DNA from: Cunninghamia lanceolata
Lineage: Eukaryota > Streptophyta > Pinopsida > Cupressales > Cupressaceae
Reading direction: 5' to 3'
DNA: 64,000 nt
NCBI GenBank assembly: GCA_027924645.1
Contig: BSBN01000187.1
Location: 16,696,001 to 16,760,000, forward strand
Position numbers and translations under genes: made by a program. Shown piece after piece: positions 11,934 through 23,260 of the stretch (its first letter is position 1; each line of letters opens with the position of its first letter). The notes below the pieces were generated by a model that did no database searches, was not told where the DNA came from, and saw only the letters and a program-made list of their open reading frames with translations.

Positions 11934-12287
11934 TCAAGTTTTCAAAATTCTTGTGTTAGAGTGTTTGCAGAGTGATTGTATATTCTTAAGTTGAATGAGT
12001 TAGTATTTAATTGTCATCATGAAAGGTGCTATGCATTTTTAATATTGTGAATATTTGGAAAATATAATAAGTTAAAATAAATTGTTCAAATTAAATGCAT
12101 TAGTCAATTTTAGTGAAATTTCTATGTGTCATTTATGAATTTGTTACAAAATCCTTTTAAATAGAATTATTTGTGAAATACCAAAATATAAATATTTATT
12201 TGGTAAAATGTCAAAGTGAAATAACTTTTTTTAATTATCTTGTTAGTGGGAGATGGAGAAAAAGGTAATTTGCGGGTTTAGGGAATT
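11934..12287. other. no recognisable gene
   Basis: AT-rich filler between the TRIM and a small duplication. Confidence 0.3.
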
Positions 12288-12443
12288 TTGATGTATGCAT
12301 ATTCAAGTGTGGTTGTGAATTGAATTACTAATATATTATTTATCCTTGAATTATGCATTGGACCCTTGATGTGTGTGTATTCAAGTGTGATTATGCATTG
12401 AATTATTAATGGATTGTTTAGTCCCATGGTGTTATACATTGGA
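12288..12443 (+). repeat. tandem duplication, unit about 78 bp
   Basis: Two diverged units start at 12288 and 12366, each beginning TTGATGTRTG and containing TATTCAAGTGTG, GAATTA and a MATTGG-like end. The open frame on the opposite strand (12278-12460) is produced by this repeat. Confidence 0.6.
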
Positions 12444-12620
12444 AGGTGTGTGAAACCCATGTACCCCTTGTGTGAACTATTCTAGTGTCTTTCTTGAGAC
12501 CCTAGTTTGTTTGTGAGATTGGTCATGCTAGAAGTGTATCCATGATCTTGTCTCTTTGTAGCTCGAGGCTTGCCTAGAGTGGCATACGTATCTATTATTC
12601 TCAATGGTGGTAATATGGTT

Positions 12621-12648
12621 GGGACATGGGTAATGTTACCCATGTCCC
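12621..12648. repeat. perfect 13-bp-stem palindrome at the edge of a tandem array
   Basis: GGGACATGGGTAA at 12621-12633 is followed by TG and then its exact reverse complement at 12636-12648. The right arm overlaps the first bases of the 395-bp tandem units. Confidence 0.85.
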
Positions 12649-13825
12649 CCATTGATCCCCTTATTGAAGATCTCTAAGGAGCTTAGAGAGTTATCACTTT
12701 GTTGTTTTTCCAACTTGTAATTATGCTTGAGATTAAAAAGGTTGTAATTATCTTAAATCATAGTATTGAATCTTGTATTTGACCTTGGTTTATGCTCATC
12801 CTTTTATTCTTTGGATGTGGGATTTTAATTGCAATCCTTATTATGTGGTGTACTTTAGTAAATATATGTGAAAGTGGGATATTGTGATCCTATATTAGAG
12901 TTACTAATTGTATGTAGTTGGACTCTACCTATTCAAACTTTGGGTCATCCATAGTTAAGATGAGATTCATTTCATTGTAATTTGTGTATTTCATCATTTG
13001 AGTTATTTTTCTTATCATATTAGAAGGGGTTTGCCCATGTCCCCCATTGATCCCCTTATTGAAGATCTCTAAGGATCTTAGAGAGTTATCACTTTGTTGT
13101 TTTTCCAACTTGTAATTATGCTTGCGATTAAAAAGGTTGTAATTATCTTAAATCATAGTATTGAATCTTATATTTGACCTTGGTTTATGCTCATCCTTTT
13201 ATTCTTTGGATGTGGGATTTTAATTGTAATCCTTATTATGTGGTGTACTTTAGTAAGTATATGTGAAAGTGGGATCTTGTGATCCTAGATTAGAGTTACT
13301 AATTGTATGTAGTTGGACTCTACCTATTCAAACTTTGGGTCATCCATAGTTGAGATGAGATTCATTTCGTTGTAATTTGTGTATTTCATCATTTGAGTTA
13401 TTTTTCTTATCATATTAGAAGGGGTTTACCCATGTCCCCCATTGATCCCCTTATTGAAGATCTCTAAGGAGCTTAGAGAGTTATCACTTTGTTGTTTTTC
13501 CAACTTGTAATTATGCTTGAGATTAAAAAGGTTGTAATTATCTTAAATCGTAGTATTGAATCTTGTATTTGACCTTGGTTTATGCTCATCCTTTTATTCT
13601 TTGGATGTGGGATTTTAATTGTAATCCTTATTATGTGATGTACTTTAGTAAGTATATGTGAAAATGGGATCTTGTGATCCTAGATTAGAGTTACTAATTG
13701 TATGAAGTTGGACTCTACCTATTCAAACTTTGGGTCATCCATAGTTGAGATGAGATTCATTTCATTGTAATTTGTGTATTTCATCATTTGAGTTATTTTT
13801 CTTATCATATTAGAAGGGGTTTATC
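12641..13825 (+). repeat. three tandem copies of a 395-bp unit
   Basis: Units start with CATGTCCCCCATTGATCCCC at 12641, 13036 and 13431, exactly 395 bp apart, and each ends near TTAGAAGGGGTTT. Reading them side by side I see only scattered single-base differences, so the array is far younger than most surrounding sequence. No start-to-stop frame runs through a unit. It contains no LTR or promoter signature that I recognise. Confidence 0.92.
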
Positions 13826-16029
13826 ATGTTTGGAATAATCCTAGTTATAAGATGTATAGACCAAATCTTCTTGTAAAGTTGTTATGAACTAGAAGCTATG
13901 ATATGTTTATCATTTGAAGGCTATAAGTAAATAGAATTAATGATATGATGTTGTGTATTAAACATTATGCTAGGAGTTGAATTGATCTTTTATGCTTGTC
14001 ACATTTAATGTATGATGCCAATGATTATGAATTATATGTTATGCTTTGAACATTGCTATTATTGTGGAGTAGAATCATTAGTTTGTGTTTTTTATTCAAT
14101 TTTTGTAAAGAGTTAAGACCCTTTAAATATGTCTTGTTGAAGCATGCAAAAATAAGGGTTATGCTAGTGAGTAGCATCTTTTTGGCTTAAAATGTATTCT
14201 TAGTTTTTTATTATGATCATGTCAATTAGAATCTATAGGAACGAGTAAGTTCTTCATTCAATCCATTCCCAGATAGCACTAGGATCAAGGAAGTTGTACC
14301 TTGTTTGGTGTTTATCTTTAATGGGTTTGTTTGGGTCTAATCCTTGTTCTTGATTTAGTGTGAATGACCTTTTCTCTCACCTTGTGAGGTTGAGACATAG
14401 TGCATAGGGTTAATCAAGGTGATAGGTGTAATTAGAATCCTCTGGGTAACCCAAAAAAACCAATTTGGGGCTTCTAGGACCCTTAAAACCAAGAGCAAGC
14501 TTGTTCCCTACTTTGGATTACCAAATTTACAAGTGGGGACCCTAAGGGTCACCTAATTTACTAGGGGCATCCACATTGGGTGACCTAACCTATCCTAGGC
14601 AATCTGACTAGTATAAGGGCTGATTCTTGGACAATGGGCACTTCCAAACATTATTTGGGGAAAGAAATTTACTCTCCTATGTCTTCTGATGTAGCCTAAC
14701 TAGGGTGTCTTACCAAATAGCCTAAGCTAGCAGCACACTCACAAATCAATCACCAACATGACCATTCCATTATTTACTCTTCAATATATAGCTACAAAAA
14801 CACCAAGATTCATTTATCCGCAAGCAATACATGCAATCGAGAAAATGAATACATATATCTATTTTTCAACTTCAATTTATTATACCAACAGCACATCAAG
14901 ATTCATGTTTACAAGTTGACCAAAATTGAAATTCTCAACTTAATATTGATAAACTTTTTCTATGGAAGGCTAACCTCTCTATTTGGAAATGGTGATGCTT
15001 CTTGGTTAAACTCAGCTCAAACCCTTCACCATCAACTCCTTCATCATCCTGATATGTTTTACTCTTCTATGGCAGCAACTTCAAGCTTCTTTTGCTTTAT
15101 ACTATTGGTTCCCTTGAAACAATGAACTACTCCCCTTATTTTTCCTCTACCGTATTGCCCATTCAACTCAAGCAATCTCTCTTTATAATTTATTCTTCCT
15201 TTTCTATGTTTTTGATCTCTTACGCTGGCAGAGCAAACCCTCATTATTTGTTTTGAATAGTTTTTATATCAAAAGAAGTAGCAAAGCCATCGAATGGGCT
15301 CCCAGGCAAAAGAATCGATGCCCCAACCAAAATGCCAGACTTGTTTATCGAATGACAATAGGCTTATGCTCTCCCCTTTATTGGGTGACCAAAATGCCAA
15401 ACTTGTTATTCCATCTGTTTAACCTTTAGAGGGGCCTACCCTTGGATGCACGCCTGTCCAAGTGGGAATGACCCTGAGTGGAAACAGGCTAAAGCTAAGC
15501 CCTACCAATTCACTTTAAATAAACTATGCTTGAAGTGAAAGCTTCCTGCAACGAGTGATGTTGTGTTACACCGACGGCCAACCTCCCCCAAAACCCTCTA
15601 AGGCATAACCCTTTGAGGCTGGGAGACTCCATAACAGAGAGTAGTGCCACCGCACATGTAACCACTCAAATGGTTGCCTTGACTACAAACCACTTGTTTA
15701 GTATACCAAAAACCCCTATTTGTTGACACAAAAGATAGAGTCTTTGAAGTGGCCTCGATTCATGCGATTCTTAGTAGAGGTAGCAGGGACAATCCTATGG
15801 TTTGGTGGGGGTACGAGCCTAAGGAAACCCAGATTTGATATGCATGAGAAGTGAGTGCCGTGGAGGGGAGATGGTGCTACCAGATCCTGGAGCTACATGC
15901 TTTGAATATGCACAGCTAGAGGATTCAACAAATAATATCCTATCCAGCCTAGGTTGTAATTATTTTCTTGTTAAAAAGTCCAAAATACAAAAAAAAAATA
16001 ACAAAAGATAAAAAATCATGAAAACTTCT
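13826..16029. other. no recognisable gene
   Basis: 13.8-14.9 kb is AT-rich with no repeats. 15.3-15.9 kb is GC-richer and has a leader-like look but no match that I can name. The short frames 14916-15125 and its antisense partner 15059-15244 have no family signature. The segment could be the 5' leader of the element whose reading frame starts near 16030. Confidence 0.35.
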
Positions 16030-17830
16030 ATGTGTTTGTTGTGTCTTTTGCCATAATTGAAAAACAAAATTTCGGTCCTTAACCTTATCAAAGAACCTTC
16101 AAGCATGTCCATTCCTCTAACCTCATCGTGTCACTTGCAACCCCTTGAGCATATTGAAGAACCTCCTACCATGCACCAAAGTCAAGGTCTGTCACACCTT
16201 CATGTTGTTGACCAAGAGCCTATCCAAGAGTCTTCTACCTCAACTTTAATTTAAGCACATCAAGAGTTATGTCAAGAGCACACTTTAGAGCATGTGGAAA
16301 CATCAACCCCTTGTCTAAATCAAGATCAAAGCACTCCCATCCGACCCCTACGTAACCTCTATCTTTTCGATGATCCTATACCTATACATGAGCAAGAGAT
16401 CCAATTTCCAACCATGCATAACCTATATCTTTTCCATAATCAAGATACTACCTTTGATGAAGAAGCTATCCATGAGAAACTTGATCCTATGCATGAACTA
16501 GAGATCCAATTTCAGCCCCTCCATAACCTATGTCTTTTCTATGATCAAGATATTATTGCTGATGAAGAACCTATACAAGAGAACATTAATCCCATCACAC
16601 TAAATCCTATCTATGATCAAGATCCCATATATGATGAAGAGCCTATCTATGATCAAGCAGACCATGATGATCCTCTTAGTCCACTTTATGTGTTCCATGG
16701 TCCTGAGCCTATAACCCCATCTAGTCCTACCCAAGATCTAGCAACTTCCACTTCCCTTGATGAGACACTTGCCTCCCAAGCAAGCATAGAAGATTAAGCC
16801 AAAAACACTCCTCCGCCATCCACTATCGACCATGCTACAAATCCCCCACCATATATCCTTGGTCTTACTACCTTCATTCATGAGTATTCCTCCTTAGAAC
16901 ACCAGCAACCATTATCTGCTATCTCATCTTCTCCATCCAATAAGGAACTTGTGTCTAGTGTTCCACCTACACATAATCTCGCTATCCACCACATACTCCG
17001 ACATATGAACTATCAAGGTAAAGCATTAGGCCTCCACGAACAAGGTATTTTGGAGCCTATCCATGTCAATGTTCCTCCTCCTTCATATGGCCTTGGATAC
17101 ACACCCCAAGGTGAACAATATTGAGATGTTGGTACTTCCTCCACTCCTCCTAAATCCCCTACTTTTCATCGCAAACCCTATCATATCCCCAAAACATATG
17201 TTGCCATTCCACCTTTGTCATCCTATAATCGTCAAAAGCATGTGACCATACACCTTCCACCATCCAATCTACCTCCACTACTTCCAAATCCTAACATTCC
17301 TCCATGCATTTTACCACCACTTCTTCCAACACCTTATTCACCCATCTATGAATCTTATAACAATCCCAATCATGACCAACCAATGCACATGTTGTCTAAA
17401 CAAAGGGATTCCACAAACCTCACTTCCACTATCCTAAGGGAATTTCACAACAAAAATCTAGATGCCTCTACCTATAAAGTCAAAAATCCTAAGAGTCCTC
17501 ATGACCTAGGATACAAAAGCCAAGAATCAAAGAAGCATCCTTCTCAAGAGGGGCATACATCCACACACCTATACGCCAAGCTAAAAAAGATGTGGGTCCG
17601 CATCCAACAAATGATTATTCCTAAAGCTACACAAAAGCTGCATACACCCTAGCCCATACCTTCACAGGTACTATCTAAAAGAAAAATGGTTTGGGTGCCT
17701 AAACAAAAAGCCCTCAAGTTACATGAGGCATCTACCTCTCAAGAATCTCAACCATCCACTTTCTCCCATTCCATCTAAAAGTCTCAAATTCTTCCATCCC
17801 ATATGACAAGCAAAAATTAGAAGAATACTC
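16030..17830 (+). pseudogene. long decayed retroelement reading frame with G-patch-like motif
   Basis: Open stretches 16057-16254, 16294-16797 and 17215-17652 are all in the same frame and read through as one protein of about 600 residues, broken by stops near 16252, 16795, 17122 and 17650. At least the first and last can be explained by one C-to-T change in a Gln codon. The first third is rich in Asp, Glu, His and Pro, with repeated modules of the type MHNLYLF...DQD...DEEPI at about 16410, 16520 and 16600. At 16989-17069 lies MNYQGKALGLHEQGILEPI, resembling a G-patch (Gly-rich RNA-binding motif found after the protease in some retroelements). After it come GLGYTP and a Pro-rich segment (LPPLLPNPNIPPC). 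No protease or RT was seen. Likely an accessory or gag-type product of the element ending in the LTR at 20883. Confidence 0.5.
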
Positions 17831-18834
17831 AGTCTATGTGGATCCCCACATGCCTAAGTCATTCATCCACAAGAAAAAGTTTCCATTGCTTCCTACACTA
17901 CTTTCCCACCACCAGTTTCAATGTTTATCACGGTATGTACAACTGTTGGTCATGATTCCCTTCCATCCCACAAACATTTGCATATACCTTTATCTCCCCT
18001 TCCTTCCACTATTATCCTACATATCTTCTCCATCCTACTTCCTAGGTCCATGCTTTTGTATAGGCCTTCCATCCGTCTTTTAGGCATAAGTATTTCATAA
18101 TCCAATATCTATCATTCTCCATCTCACTTTCATGTAATCTCCTACCAACATCTATGAGCACACTTGACATGGTCCATGTGATGACATCTTTCTAGCGGGA
18201 CTATCACCTTCAAGGAACTAGATACTGGAGTCTCTCTCTTCTGTATTCCACCTTCTCCAAATATTCAAGAAAAGAAATAAGAAAAGAAAAAATGAAAAAA
18301 GTAAAGAAAAATCCCTTCATCCAATGGTGAAAATCTGGAAAATAGATGCCTTGGATAAGTACCATGATGAAAACCTGGCAAACAAGCATCATGTGTAGGT
18401 TGATCTCCTACATCAACTACACTTGGGGGCACCTTGTCTCATCAGTATATCACTTTTCTCCTACTAGTTTCCTTTCATACCATTTCCTACCCTGTCCTTC
18501 TATCCATTACATACCTATATTGTCCAGTCCATCTATCCTAATCTTCCATTCCTCTATTTTTCTTGATCTTGATAAAGATTGGGGGCACAATGTTGACAAA
18601 TGTTTTAGATGTCTCTTGACATACCTTATCCCTCCAAAACCACACAAATCCTTCATTATCCTCTCATTGTCCTTCGTCGTAAGCTTTGAGTTACTCCTAT
18701 GTGACATAGTCCTTGGAGATCACATCCTTGATTCCTTCTATCCACTATTGCCCATCTTCATACATACCCATTCCATTCTTTATCACCCATGCATCTACCT
18801 ATCCATGGTGTTTCCTTGTCATCAATATCATCTG
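17831..18834. other. pyrimidine-rich sequence, no gene
   Basis: Plus strand is dominated by C and T (CATCC, TTCC, CCATC words). The long open frame 18346-18879 results from the scarcity of purines and shows no domain. It is probably 3' internal sequence of the same element. Confidence 0.4.
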
Positions 18835-19320
18835 ATCCATATATGTTCCATATCTGATCCATATTTGTTCCATGTTTGATCCATATTTGTTCCATGTCAT
18901 GTCTTGTCTGATCCATATCTATTCCATATCATGTCTTGTCTGATCCATATTTGTTCCATATCTAATCCATATCTATTCCAAGTCATGTCTTGTCTAATCC
19001 ATATCTATTCCATGTCTAATCCATATCTATTCCATTTCATGTCTTGTCTGATCCATATCTATTCCATATCATGTCTTGTCTGATCCATATCTGATCCATA
19101 TCTATTCCATGTCGTGTCTTGTCTGATCCATATCTATTCCATGTCTAATCCATATCTATTCAATTTCGTGTCTTGTCTGATCCATATCTGTTCCATATCG
19201 CGTCTTGTCTTATCCATATCTATTCTATGTCTGATCCATATTTGATCCATATTTGGTCCATATCTGTTCCATACCTGATCCATATCTGTTCCCTATTATG
19301 TCTCATCTGGTCCATATCTC
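18835..19320 (+). repeat. minisatellite of TGATCCATATCTRTTCCAT units
   Basis: About 480 bp of imperfect repeats built from two modules, TGATCCATATCTRTTCCAT and ATGTCTTGTC, alternating in an irregular order with a combined period of about 30-50 bp. Open frames through it simply translate the repeat. Confidence 0.85.
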
Positions 19321-19847
19321 AGTATCACAAGATTTACCCTAAACTACGTTGCCTCTGTGTCTTCACATAGGCAAGGCCATTATCAATGCACCCCCGAGGC
19401 TCCGCTACCCATCCATTCCCTACCTTATCACCTGTCCTCTTGTCCATCCACATCCGCACCTTTCACCAGATGCAAGCATGCACAGCAAAATGCATTTCCA
19501 AACAAAAGTCTTGATGCAGAACATCAACCTTCCCAAAGCAAAGCTAAACATATACCGAAACAGACTAATTCTATATCACTTATGGCAAGAAGACACATCT
19601 AATGCAAGAATGTTTTGTGAACAGGTTAACTTACAAGGATTTTTGTCATTATGTCTTTCTATGCTACTCAAGGATGCCAAAAGCTAGAGATGCTATGATG
19701 GGGGCATAATCTTTTTCTTTGTCTATTGTTTGTGGATTAAACTTTAGTAATGTGATGACTTTTGTCTAACAACATTATCAACAAAAGATCATCGAGGACT
19801 TCAGAGATCTAAACATGAAAATGGGCAATCCTTGTCTGTTGCAATGC
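19321..19847 (+). other. no recognisable gene
   Basis: Two overlapping open frames (19349-19687 and 19357-19602) lie here without recognisable domains. Confidence 0.3.
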
Positions 19848-19977
19848 AAGAAATACTCAGGCCATCTCAGTTCAATTATACCTAGATGCTTGTATTAACT
19901 TGCTAAATCAAAATCCATGTAAGCGATACTCAGGTCATCTCGGTTTAATTATACCTAGATGCTTGTGTTTTCTTACA
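19848..19977 (+). repeat. direct duplication of about 58 bp
   Basis: Copies at 19848-19906 and 19920-19977 share ATACTCAGG, CATCTC and the longer AATTATACCTAGATGCTTGT. They are nearly adjacent and differ at a handful of bases. Confidence 0.7.
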
Positions 19978-20037
19978 ACATTTTAAAAGCCCAATGATGA
20001 AACAAAGCACTTCAAAATACTTGCAATATCAAGATGA

Positions 20038-20113
20038 CAAATATCCATATCCATAATGTATCCAATTGTATTTCATATCTATATCCGTATCCATATCCAT
20101 ATCCATATCCCAT
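20038..20113 (+). repeat. ATCCAT microsatellite
   Basis: Imperfect hexamer repeat (TATCCA)n, cleanest at about 20084-20112, possibly an outgrowth of the same words used by the 18.8-19.3 kb minisatellite. Confidence 0.75.
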
Positions 20114-20869
20114 GCAATAAAATTCTATGCAGAGAATAATTGTTTACAAATAAAATCTTATGATTTCATCTATTGAGTCATTCTTCTATCGATCAAATTT
20201 CTATCTGTCTTCATATCTCTCATCAACAATTCTAGCTATCAATCCAAGCAATGATCAAAATGCAAGTCTATCCTTAAATCCATACTAATCAAGTCAAGTC
20301 AATATTGTCAAATGATCCAATCACAATCAGTGGTCTTGATCCTTGTCTGGTTGTAAACCAATTCGATCAGTTATAATCAAACATTTGTCTTAGACAGGAT
20401 GTAGCATTGTCAAAATCAGACCAATACATGCGTCTTACACGACATGCTTCATTTCCTGAAACTAGACACTATCTTTTGTGTTGCTCTAGGGATCTATCGT
20501 TCCCTGCCATGACAACACTGTTGTATATCATTATCAGTATATCGTTGGTTTATCGCTTGACAGGGGCAATACCTTGTTTGTTCTTGTATCATTTGTGCAT
20601 ACTTGCTTACTTGCTTGTGTATGTTATCATTTTATCTTGCATCACGTATCATTCGGCTCTTTCTTCAAACCTTTTTTTTCTTCATCCTAGCCTATCTTCC
20701 ACCTTCTTCTTTGTGAGATTGTCCGTCTCACGCCTTCTGCCTTCTTCCCATCCAATCTCCCGAGGGGGCATCCTATCATTGTTAAACTTGTACCAGGGGC
20801 AAACTCGGGCATGTATCATCGTCAGACAATTCTTATTCTTTGAAACAACATGATAAAACACATTGCATC
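20114..20869 (+). other. 3' internal region, no convincing gene
   Basis: The largest open frame (20407-20853, 148 residues) is hydrophobic and pyrimidine-driven with no recognised family. I do not call it as a gene. Confidence 0.35.
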
Positions 20870-20882
20870 AAAGAGGGCAAAA
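20870..20882 (+). promoter_or_regulatory. polypurine tract before LTR
   Basis: AAAGAGGGCAAAA immediately precedes the LTR start TGTATACACC, the expected place for the plus-strand primer of reverse transcription. Confidence 0.65.
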
Positions 20883-21668
20883 TGTATACACCTAAAAATG
20901 ACATGACTCTACTTAAATAAATATTTTAAATATTTATTTCATCTTCATATTCCTCTATCAATAAATAAATTATTTTATTTATTTGATTCACTTTCTCCCA
21001 TTTAATTAAATAAATCACATTTATTTAATTAATTTCATCTACATCAATTTATTCTTCTAAGTAATTAAATAATTTTAATTATTTAATTAAATCTTCCATT
21101 CTTCTAAATTTAAATGAAATGCAAATTTATTTAAATTAAATCTCTACTAAATAAAATATATTTTTATATATTTTATTTATTCTTCAAAATTAGCTACAAG
21201 TAATTAAATAAATTTATTTATTTAATTATGCTTTCTTATCTTCTAAAAAATCTTCAAATCTTCCAAAAATAAATTCTTCTTGTCACGCAAAAGCAAAAGC
21301 TGAGTTAAAGCATCTTTAAAGCAACTTTGCTCTTAAATTAGAAAAATATATTCTAATTTAAGAAAATAAAAACTCATCCTCATCAAGAAAGCATTTAACT
21401 CAACAAAGCTTCTTTTTGAATGACACATGTCCTTCTTCTATTCCCGCACGTTCTCTCGAACATCCTCTACCATTTATCTTCTTATTTCTTCTTAACCATT
21501 GATCTTCTCTCACCCAACTATATAAATACAACCCTCTTCTTCTTCATTTCAGATCCATCATTCGAGTAAACTTATGTTGCAGAAACCATAGCACGCCATT
21601 GGCACCCATCTCCATAGCACTTCATTATCCATCCATTTCATAGTGTGTTGAAGTTCATCTTTAACACA
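20883..21668 (+). repeat. LTR, plus strand, with AT-rich hairpin series
   Basis: Starts TGTATACACCTAAAAATGAC, ends ...TTTAACACA, 786 bp. The start resembles that of the 3.9-10.5 kb element (TGTAGACACCTAAAAATC). A TATA box TATATAAATA lies at 21519-21528 in a sensible promoter position. A polypurine tract precedes it, and a sequence resembling an initiator-Met primer site follows it (AAGTATCAGAGCC, 21671-21683, with AA where TG is expected). It can be the 3' LTR of the 16-20.9 kb element, the 5' LTR of something now decayed, or both. No second copy lies in the window. Confidence 0.65.
20912..21230. repeat. series of about seven AT-rich inverted repeats
   Basis: Successive short perfect or near-perfect palindromic blocks, for example AAATAAATATTT...AAATATTTATTT at 20915, AAATAAATTATTTTATTTATTT at 20963 (trimmed here to its arms AAATAAAT/ATTTATTT), TTAATTAAATAAAT/ATTTATTTAATTAA at 21001, AATTAAATAATT/AATTATTTAATT at 21061 and TAATTAAATAAA/TTTATTTAATTA at 21200, separated by TC-rich linkers ending in TTCATC or TTCTTC. 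Confidence 0.7.
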
Positions 21669-21670
21669 CC

Positions 21671-21683
21671 AAGTATCAGAGCC
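21671..21683 (+). promoter_or_regulatory. degenerate initiator-Met-type primer-binding site
   Basis: AAGTATCAGAGCC follows the LTR end by two bases. It equals TGGTATCAGAGCC with the first two bases changed. Confidence 0.45.
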
Positions 21684-22490
21684 ACTTCTCCTTCTCATCT
21701 TGAGGAATCAAACTGAGGAAGCAAGCTTCCTGAGGGCCCATCTTCATCACATCAAGATCAAGAAAGAAAAGGTGAGCAATGGAAGTCGAAAGGTAAAAGG
21801 TTGTAAGTATTTATCTTCTGTACTTTAAATCTCCTTTTATCTTCATATTCCATTGATGTTTGGGTTTTTGTTATTCATTTGATATTCCCATTTTTACCCA
21901 TAACACAAATTATTTGTCAACAAAGGTCACTCCACACACTTCCAAATTGATGACTTTCAATTCTAGATCAGATAATTATCTAAGACATCATTACCCCCCA
22001 AAAATGGTAAAATATACAAGTTAAAAATGATTTTTTAAAACTATATTACCTATTTGACATCAACAAAAGGGAATATATGCATTGAAATTTGAATTAACTG
22101 TATAAATTCCATATCACCGCCATAGAGGATGATTTCTATGTAGATAAAGGTCTGTAGATGATAATAAAATCAAATATAATAATGTCAAATAAGGCGTCAC
22201 CTCTCCCCTTCATATTCCTTTTTTTTTTAATTCATTGGACTTAGACCAAGTCACATGTTAATGTCCCACTGATAATGCAGATTCAATATGAAGCAATTGT
22301 AGATGAACTTCCAAATGGATCGATCCACTACATGGAACATGGCCTCATGACAAATGGATTTGACTGCACCCAAAATCTCAGTGAGAAAAAAACCCCAAAT
22401 GATCCGACAAAGTTGACAAAACATCAAACAACCAAACTGAAACAACAAACATAATGAAATCAAACAAATTGAGTTAACTATTCTTTTTGG
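21684..22490. other. no recognisable gene
   Basis: The leader-like start (21684-21800) contains AAAGGTGAGCAATGG, which reads like a splice donor context. Nothing further is recognised. Confidence 0.3.
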
Positions 22491-22530
22491 TGATGTAGGA
22501 TTACGTGTGCACCCGGGTGCTCCTACATCA
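22491..22530. repeat. nested palindromes (hairpin within hairpin)
   Basis: Outer perfect arms TGATGTAGGA (22491-22500) and TCCTACATCA (22521-22530) enclose an inner perfect 12-bp palindrome GCACCCGGGTGC (22509-22520). The locally GC-rich core stands out from AT-rich surroundings. Confidence 0.8.
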
Positions 22531-22679
22531 GACACACCGGGTAAGAGAAAATGTTCTATGAGGCTGTAGCTCATGAACATTTTTGGAAGCTTCAAATGGT
22601 GATTCTATGTTCATTCTTAACCCGTATTTTCTCTTCATCAATCAGCTTCTTCTCCTTACCTCTTCGTTCTTTTACATTC

Positions 22680-23260
22680 CTTTATTGCTTATGCTACAAC
22701 TGGCACTCACCTTGGTGGTCACCTCTACTTGACTCTCCCTAATGATGAAAATCTACTTCAAGCCTTTCATACAAACATGCATCTTGTTCCAATATTAAAT
22801 TTAGTTTTCCTCTTGGACCTTCTTCACTTCTTTTAGAGCTACTTGGTTGTCCCTTACTTTTCTTCTCTTCTTTGTGCAACTGCTACACCAACTCTTCATC
22901 ACTCCCCTTGATCTCACTCAAATTCCTCTTCTCACAAACCACTATTGGGCTACTCTCAACCTTACTTTCCATGATCACAACTTGTTTATTTCCACAAAAA
23001 AAAATTAATGAACTATCTTCCACTTGTTTCCCTTTGTCCTTTAATGGACTCTAATGATACTTTGTTCCATCTTTTATGATAGTATACATGTTTACCCAAC
23101 CATCATACATAGCATGTCTATCATATTGCCATGGTCTACCCAAAAGGATATGACAAGTGTAATAGGACCATTGTTCTACCAAATAAATTTTACTAAATTT
23201 AATCCCAAAGTAAATAGTTCTTCATACCAACAATATGAGCAATAAAATTTTTCTTTCTTA
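22680..23260 (-). pseudogene. Ty3-type pol fragment (end of protease and linker)
   Basis: Minus-strand translation around 23140-23080 gives CHILLGRPWQYDRHAMYDGW, followed by VNMYTIIKDGTKYH. This is the C-terminal flap/LLGRPW part of a Ty3 aspartic protease and the start of the protease-RT linker, closely like 60320-60430 of the chromovirus in this window (CHMLLGRPW, YDRSIVHDD). Further down are Lys/Glu-rich linker residues with stops. The protease active site and RT are not present, so it is a fragment of an old insertion of uncertain ends. The plus-strand open frames here (22551-23245) are shadows of it. Confidence 0.72.

Noticed and set aside
15300..15900. GC-richer segment resembling organelle DNA
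   Set aside because: No organellar gene, tRNA or rRNA sequence could be recognised.
18346..18879. 177-residue plus-strand frame
   Set aside because: Pyrimidine-rich sequence lacks stop codons by composition; the translation is low-complexity and runs into a minisatellite.
20407..20853. 148-residue hydrophobic frame just before an LTR
   Set aside because: Tempting as an envelope-like product, but it has no signal-peptide pattern, no cysteines in a conserved arrangement and the same compositional bias as its flanks.
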